Assembly (NCBI RefSeq): GCF_023146395.1
Contig: NZ_JAGLCD010000004.1
Span: forward strand, 124,001-188,000
Reading direction: 5' to 3'
From: Aeromicrobium sp.
GTDB lineage: Bacteria > Actinomycetota > Actinomycetes > Propionibacteriales > Nocardioidaceae
Length of the DNA stretch: 64,000 nt
Shown here in pieces: positions 59,952-64,000 of the stretch. The position numbers and the translations under genes are program-made. Under the pieces are notes generated by a model. That model saw only the letters and a list, made by a program, of their open reading frames with translations. It had not been told where the DNA came from and did no database searches. The stretch's first letter is position 1. The number at the start of each line of letters is the position of its first letter.

Positions 59952-61753
59952 CCGCTCTCGACAACCTCGGGGGCACCGACACGACCGACCTGACCCGTCG
60001 GGGCCTGCGCGTCCTCGGCGTCGGCATCGGTCGCCAGAAGGCCCTGTTCTCGCTCTCGATCGCCTTCTCGGTGCTCTTCGGTGCCACGACGGTGGCCGAC
60101 GCGTGGGTGCTGGGCTGGGCCACCGACCACGTGATCCGGCCCTCGTTCGCCGACGGCGACGTCGCGACCGGTGCCCTGGTCGCGGGCGCGCTGCTGTTCG
60201 TCAGCGTCGCGCTGCTGCGCATGATCGGTGTCGTCGGCCGTCGCCTGGTCGGTGGCATCGTCTACTACCGCCTCGTCGCCGGCGACCGTCGCCGCGTGAC
60301 CCGCAAGTACCTCCAGCTGCCGATGTCCTGGCACCAGTCGCACCCCACGGGCCAGCTGCTGTCCAACGCCAACGCCGACGTCGAGGCGATCTGGATGGTG
60401 TTCATGCCGCTGCCGATGGCGATCGGGGTCATCGCGATGCTCGTCGTCGCCGTCGTCACGATGCTGGTCGCCGATCCGGTGCTGACGCTGGTGGGTCTCG
60501 TGGTCTTCCCGCTGCTGTTCGTGCTCAACGTCGTCTACCAGCGCCGCCAGGGGCCGCGCATGGCCCAGGCACAGAGCCTGCGCGGCGACGTCTCCGCGGT
60601 GGCGCACGAGTCCTTCGACGGGGCCCTCGTCGTGAAGTCGCTGGGGCGTGAGGACGAGGAGACGGCCCGGTTCGCCGGTGTCTCGGAGCAGCTGCGCGAC
60701 GCCAATGTCGCGGTCGGCCGGGTCCGGGCGGTCTTCGAGCCGATCCTGGAGGCGTTGCCGAGCATCGGTGTGCTGCTCGTGGTCCTGCTCGGCATCGGTC
60801 GCATCGAGTCCGGGGCCACCGAGCCGGGCGACGTCGTGCAGATCGCGTACCTGTTCACGATCGTCGCGATGCCCGTCCGGGCGATCGGCTGGGTGCTCGC
60901 CGAGCTGCCACGCACGGTCGTCGGCTGGGACCGCGTCCGCGGGGTGCTCGACGACCCGACCCGTTTCCCCTACGGCCCCGCCGATCTGCCGGGATCGGGC
61001 CCCGTCGGCCTGCGCACCGAGAAGCTCGGGTTCGCGTACGAGCCGGGTGAGCCCGTGCTCGCCGACCTCGACCTCGAGGTGCAGCCCGGCAGCGTCACGG
61101 CGGTCGTGGGGTCGACCGGCAGCGGCAAGAGCACCCTCGCCTCGCTCGTGACCCGGCTCGTCGACGCCGACGAGGGGCGCGTCCTGCTCGACGACCGACC
61201 GGTGACCGAGGTCGAGCACGGGGCACTGGCCGCGGCCGTCGCGCTCGTGCCGCAGGCGACGTTCCTGTTCGACGACACCGTGCGCAGCAACATCACGCTC
61301 GACGCCGATCTCGACGACGACACCGTCTGGGAGGTCCTGCGCACCGTGCAGGCCGACCGGTTCGTGGCGGCCCTGCCGCACGGGCTCGACACCCAGCTGG
61401 GCGAGCGCGGCACGTCGCTCTCCGGTGGCCAGCGCCAGCGCCTCTCCCTGGCACGGGCGCTGGTGCGGTCGCCGCGCCTGCTGGTGCTCGACGACGCCAC
61501 GAGCGCCCTCGATCCCGACGTCGAGCAACGGATCCTGCGGGCGCTCGCCGAGCGTTCCCAGTCCGGCGGACCGACCGTGCTCGTCGTGGCGTACCGCAAG
61601 GCCACGATCGCGCTGGCCGACCAGGTCGTGCACCTGGCCCACGGCCGCATCGCCGACCGCGGCACCCATGCCGAGCTGCGCGAACGGTCCGCGGCGTACC
61701 GCGATCTCGTCGACGCCTACGACCAGGCCCGTCAGGAGGTCGACCATGAGTGA
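59948..61753 (+). CDS. ABC exporter half-transporter with degenerate ATP site (subunit A)
   Basis: Type IV ABC exporter subunit of 601 residues: six membrane helices (about 30-320) and one ATPase domain. Walker A GSTGSGKS is at 388-395 and the signature LSGGQRQR is intact. The catalytic Glu after Walker B is replaced (LVLDD, Asp516) and the switch His is Tyr549 (VVAYRKAT). This degeneracy is the pattern of heterodimeric exporters. The partner overlaps by 8 nt. It starts on the hisF stop (ATGA). The substrate is unknown. Confidence 0.9.
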   Translation: MTALDNLGGTDTTDLTRRGLRVLGVGIGRQKALFSLSIAFSVLFGATTVADAWVLGWATDHVIRPSFADGDVATGALVAGALLFVSVALLRMIGVVGRRLVGGIVYYRLVAGDRRRVTRKYLQLPMSWHQSHPTGQLLSNANADVEAIWMVFMPLPMAIGVIAMLVVAVVTMLVADPVLTLVGLVVFPLLFVLNVVYQRRQGPRMAQAQSLRGDVSAVAHESFDGALVVKSLGREDEETARFAGVSEQLRDANVAVGRVRAVFEPILEALPSIGVLLVVLLGIGRIESGATEPGDVVQIAYLFTIVAMPVRAIGWVLAELPRTVVGWDRVRGVLDDPTRFPYGPADLPGSGPVGLRTEKLGFAYEPGEPVLADLDLEVQPGSVTAVVGSTGSGKSTLASLVTRLVDADEGRVLLDDRPVTEVEHGALAAAVALVPQATFLFDDTVRSNITLDADLDDDTVWEVLRTVQADRFVAALPHGLDTQLGERGTSLSGGQRQRLSLARALVRSPRLLVLDDATSALDPDVEQRILRALAERSQSGGPTVLVVAYRKATIALADQVVHLAHGRIADRGTHAELRERSAAYRDLVDAYDQARQEVDHE

Positions 61754-63590
61754 TACGCGCACCGCCGCGTCGACGCAGCCGGCGAGGCGCGAGGGCAGCC
61801 TGCGCATCATCCGGCGCGGTCTTGCGCTGAGCCCCGCCATCACGCAGGGCTGGCGTCACACCGTGCTGCTGGCCCTGCTCGGCACGGCCGGCAGCTCGCT
61901 CGTGCCGATCGTGGTCCAGCGCTCGGTCGACTCCGGGCTGGGCGACACCCAGGGCGGGGTCGAGAGCGGTCGCATCGTGCTCGTGGTGACCCTCGCCGCC
62001 GTGCTGCTGCTGATCTCGGGCGTCGCGAGCTGGGCGGCGAAGGTCCGGATCTTCACGGGCACCGAACGCGGCCTGACCCAGCTGCGGGTGCGGGCGTTCC
62101 GGCACGTGCACGACCTGTCGATGCTCACGCAGAACACCCAGCGCCGGGGCTCGCTCGTCTCGCGGGTCACCTCCGACATCGACCAGATCTCGCTGTTCCT
62201 GCAGTCGACCGGCATGATCCTGGTGCTCAGCATCGGTCAGATGCTCGTGGCCGTCGTGGTCATGGCGGTCCTGTCGTGGGAGCTCACGCTCGTCGTGCTC
62301 GCGGTGTTCGTGCCGCTCGTCCTGAGCCTGAAGTTCTTCGCCGAGCGGATGTCGGTGGCCTACGACCGGGTGCGCCAGACCGTCGCCGACCTGCTCACGA
62401 CGATCGCCGAGCCCGTCGTCGGGGCGTCGGTCGTGCGCTCCTACGCGATCGAGGCGCGCACGCAGCAGCGCATCGACGACGCGATCCAGACGAACTACCG
62501 CTCCAACGTCAAGGCACAGACGATCGTGAGCATCACGTTCGCGTCGGCGATCCTGATCGGCGGCCTGGCCAACGCGGCCGCGCTCGGCGTCGGGGTGTGG
62601 CTGGGGGTCGTCGGTGGTCTCTCGATGGGCACCGTCATCGCCTTCATCTTCCTCATCACGCTGTTCGTCGGCCCCGCGCAGATGGCCACGCAGGTCATCA
62701 CCGAGGCCCAGAACGCGGTCGCGTCGTGGCGGCGCGTGATCGAGCTGCTCGAGACGCCCGCCGACGTCGTCGACCCCGGGCCGGCGGGCACGTCGCTGCC
62801 CACGGGCGACCTCGGCGCCCGGTTCGCCCACGTCAGGTTCGCCTACCCCGACGGCCCGACGGTGCTCGACGACGTCGATGTCACGATCGCCCCGCGGCAG
62901 CGCATCGCGATCGTCGGCGAGACGGGCTCGGGCAAGACCACGTTCGCGAAGCTGCTGACCCGGCTGATGGACCCCGCCCAGGGCACGGTCTCGCTCGGCC
63001 GCGACGACGAGTGGGCCGACATCGCCCAGGTGTCGTTCGCCGACCTGCGGCGTCACGTCGTGATGGTGCCGCAGGAGGGCTTCCTGTTCGACTCCACGCT
63101 GGCCGAGAACCTCCGCTACGGCCGCCGGTCCGCCACCGATGCCGAGCTCGTCGCCGCGATCGGCGACCTCGGCCTGAGTGACTGGTTCGAGGCGCTCCCG
63201 CGCGGCCTGCAGACCCGGGTGGGCCAGCGCGGTGAGTCGCTCTCGGCAGGGGAGCGGCAGCTCGTCGCGCTCGTGCGGTCGGCCCTGGCCGATCCTGCCT
63301 TCCTCGTGCTCGACGAGGCCACGAGCGCGGTCGACCCGCAGACCGAGCTGCGTGCCACGCGTGCCCTCGAGGTCCTGCTCGACGGACGCACGAGCGTCAC
63401 GATCGCGCACCGCCTGTCGACCGCCGAGAACGCCGACCGTGTCCTGGTGTTCGACGCGGGCCGCCTCGTCGAGGACGGCTCGCACGCCGATCTCGTGGGT
63501 GCGGGCGGCGTGTACCAGCGGCTGCACGCGAGCTGGGTCGCGCAGGCCTCGCTCGGTCTCGACGCCCCGGCTGGGACACTGACCTCATGA
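61746..63590 (+). CDS. ABC exporter half-transporter with active ATP site (subunit B)
   Basis: Partner of the preceding subunit, 614 residues: six membrane helices (about 35-325) and an ATPase domain. Walker [10 protein letters not shown], Walker B LVLDE with Glu524, and switch His555 (IAHRLS) are canonical, while the signature is LSAGERQ (499-505) instead of LSGGQ. In the heterodimer this variant signature would face the degenerate Walker site of subunit A, which is self-consistent. It starts on an 8-nt overlap (ATGAGTGA) and overlaps hisI by 4 nt. Confidence 0.9.
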   Translation: MSDTRTAASTQPARREGSLRIIRRGLALSPAITQGWRHTVLLALLGTAGSSLVPIVVQRSVDSGLGDTQGGVESGRIVLVVTLAAVLLLISGVASWAAKVRIFTGTERGLTQLRVRAFRHVHDLSMLTQNTQRRGSLVSRVTSDIDQISLFLQSTGMILVLSIGQMLVAVVVMAVLSWELTLVVLAVFVPLVLSLKFFAERMSVAYDRVRQTVADLLTTIAEPVVGASVVRSYAIEARTQQRIDDAIQTNYRSNVKAQTIVSITFASAILIGGLANAAALGVGVWLGVVGGLSMGTVIAFIFLITLFVGPAQMATQVITEAQNAVASWRRVIELLETPADVVDPGPAGTSLPTGDLGARFAHVRFAYPDGPTVLDDVDVTIAPRQRIAIVGETGSGKTTFAKLLTRLMDPAQGTVSLGRDDEWADIAQVSFADLRRHVVMVPQEGFLFDSTLAENLRYGRRSATDAELVAAIGDLGLSDWFEALPRGLQTRVGQRGESLSAGERQLVALVRSALADPAFLVLDEATSAVDPQTELRATRALEVLLDGRTSVTIAHRLSTAENADRVLVFDAGRLVEDGSHADLVGAGGVYQRLHASWVAQASLGLDAPAGTLTS

Positions 63591-63925
63591 GCGCACTCAA
63601 CCCCGACGTCGCCGATCGCCTCTCCCGAAACGCGAACGGCCTCGTCGCCGCCGTCGTGCAGGACGCGCAGACCCGCGACGTCCTGATGGTCGGCTGGATG
63701 GACGACGAGGCGCTCCACCGCACGCTCACGACCGGCGCGGCGACCTTCTGGAGCCGCAGTCGCCAGGAGTACTGGGTCAAGGGCGAGACGTCCGGCAACA
63801 CCCTGGCCGTGCGGGAGGTCCGCCTCGACTGCGACGGCGACACCGTGCTCGTCACGGCCGTGCCCGCGGGCCCGACCTGTCACACCGGAGCCACGACGTG
63901 CTTCGACGCCGATCGGCTGCTCTGA
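63587..63925 (+). CDS. hisI: Phosphoribosyl-AMP cyclohydrolase
   Basis: Opens the adenine ring of PR-AMP in histidine synthesis; zinc enzyme. 112 residues, the stand-alone form without His[17 protein letters not shown] near 32-47, [18 protein letters not shown] near 55-72, the metal loop [10 protein letters not shown] near 80, and the zinc cysteines in [14 protein letters not shown] near 93-106. It starts on ATGA of the ABC gene, so it is coupled to the exporter. Confidence 0.95.
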   Translation: MSALNPDVADRLSRNANGLVAAVVQDAQTRDVLMVGWMDDEALHRTLTTGAATFWSRSRQEYWVKGETSGNTLAVREVRLDCDGDTVLVTAVPAGPTCHTGATTCFDADRLL

Positions 63926-63926
63926 C

Positions 63927-64000
63927 GTGGCCGGCAGCAGTCCTCGCCGCTGGTTCGGGCCCACGGTCCTCGGCCTCGTGCTGGCCGGTGGTGCGGCGTT
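63927..64000 (+). CDS. Partial gene, probable Trp-biosynthesis-associated membrane protein
   Basis: Only 24 codons are visible from the GTG 1 nt after the hisI stop. They encode a basic start followed by a hydrophobic stretch (TVLGLVLAGGAA), as in the TIGR02234 Trp-associated membrane proteins that often follow hisI in actinobacteria. Too little is present for certainty. Confidence 0.4.
   Translation, partial: MAGSSPRRWFGPTVLGLVLAGGAA

Noticed and set aside
59378..63527. Two long minus-strand frames (821 and 744 codons) under the ABC genes
   Set aside because: Shadows of the transporter genes, rich in His/Asp/Arg as expected from reversed codons.
1..64000. CRISPR array, tRNA or rRNA genes, prophage or insertion sequence
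   Set aside because: No regularly spaced direct repeats, no cloverleaf or rRNA signatures, and no transposase, integrase or phage structural gene seen on reading both strands.

Overview
The window is high-GC chromosomal DNA from an actinobacterium. The evidence is a complete actinobacterial division and cell-wall (dcw) cluster with sepF, yggT and wag31/divIVA but no ftsA, plus lsr2, a PASTA-domain Ser/Thr kinase, a class II DAHP synthase, DUF3040, many GTG starts and many leaderless promoters (TANNNT 6-8 nt before the start codon). The gene order and families suggest Nocardioidaceae or a relative; that is inference. I see no rRNA, tRNA, CRISPR, prophage or insertion sequence. Nearly all of the window is ordinary core genome; the unusual signals are small regulatory and architectural ones.

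Layout. 1-3.8 kb: DEDDh/GIY-YIG exonuclease (cut by the window edge), a small Cys protein, an exported NlpC/P60 hydrolase and an anchored zinc peptidase. 3.8-12 kb: long-chain acyl-CoA ligase, SRPBCC protein, Cys-motif protein, two tandem ROK kinases, a membrane protein, an alpha/beta hydrolase, a PlsC-type acyltransferase and class II DAHP synthase, then a repeat-rich gap. 12-18.5 kb: CMD-family protein, PASTA kinase, polyprenyl synthase, metF, an FAD oxidoreductase and DUF3040, closed by an intrinsic terminator. 18.7-37.9 kb: dcw cluster mraZ-rsmH-ftsL-ftsI-(lsr2 reversed)-murE-murF-mraY-murD-ftsW-murG-murC-ftsQ-ftsZ-pgeF-yggS-sepF-yggT-wag31. 37.9-53.5 kb: ileS (reverse), DksA-like protein, lspA, rluD-type gene, drug-type ABC exporter, aminotransferase, coiled-coil protein, dnaE, membrane protein, ybaK and benE. 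53.5-64 kb: his genes hisD-C-B-H, a DUF1801 gene, an antisense hydrolase, hisA-hisF, a heterodimeric ABC exporter, hisI and the start of a probable Trp-associated membrane protein.

How the genes work together. The dcw genes make lipid II (murE/F, mraY, murD, murG, murC), polymerise and crosslink it (ftsW, ftsI), and build and position the division machine (ftsZ, ftsQ, ftsL, sepF, wag31). An array of four 10-bp-spaced GTGG-type boxes before mraZ is a clear MraZ operator. Most genes in each run overlap by 1, 4 or 8 nt, so translation is coupled. In three places in the dcw cluster a micro-ORF (33, 13 and 4 codons) bridges two genes with start/stop overlaps.

Most worth a second look: an IleS whose HIGH signature is swapped to GTHH (the GXHH class linked to mupirocin hyper-resistance); a set of promoters matching the RecA-independent (PafBC-type) damage motif, best before the antisense hydrolase in the his region; a heterodimeric ABC exporter embedded between hisF and hisI; lsr2 lodged inside the dcw cluster beside a hairpin repeat that recurs 20 kb away; and a 72-nt symmetric repeat after the DAHP synthase gene.
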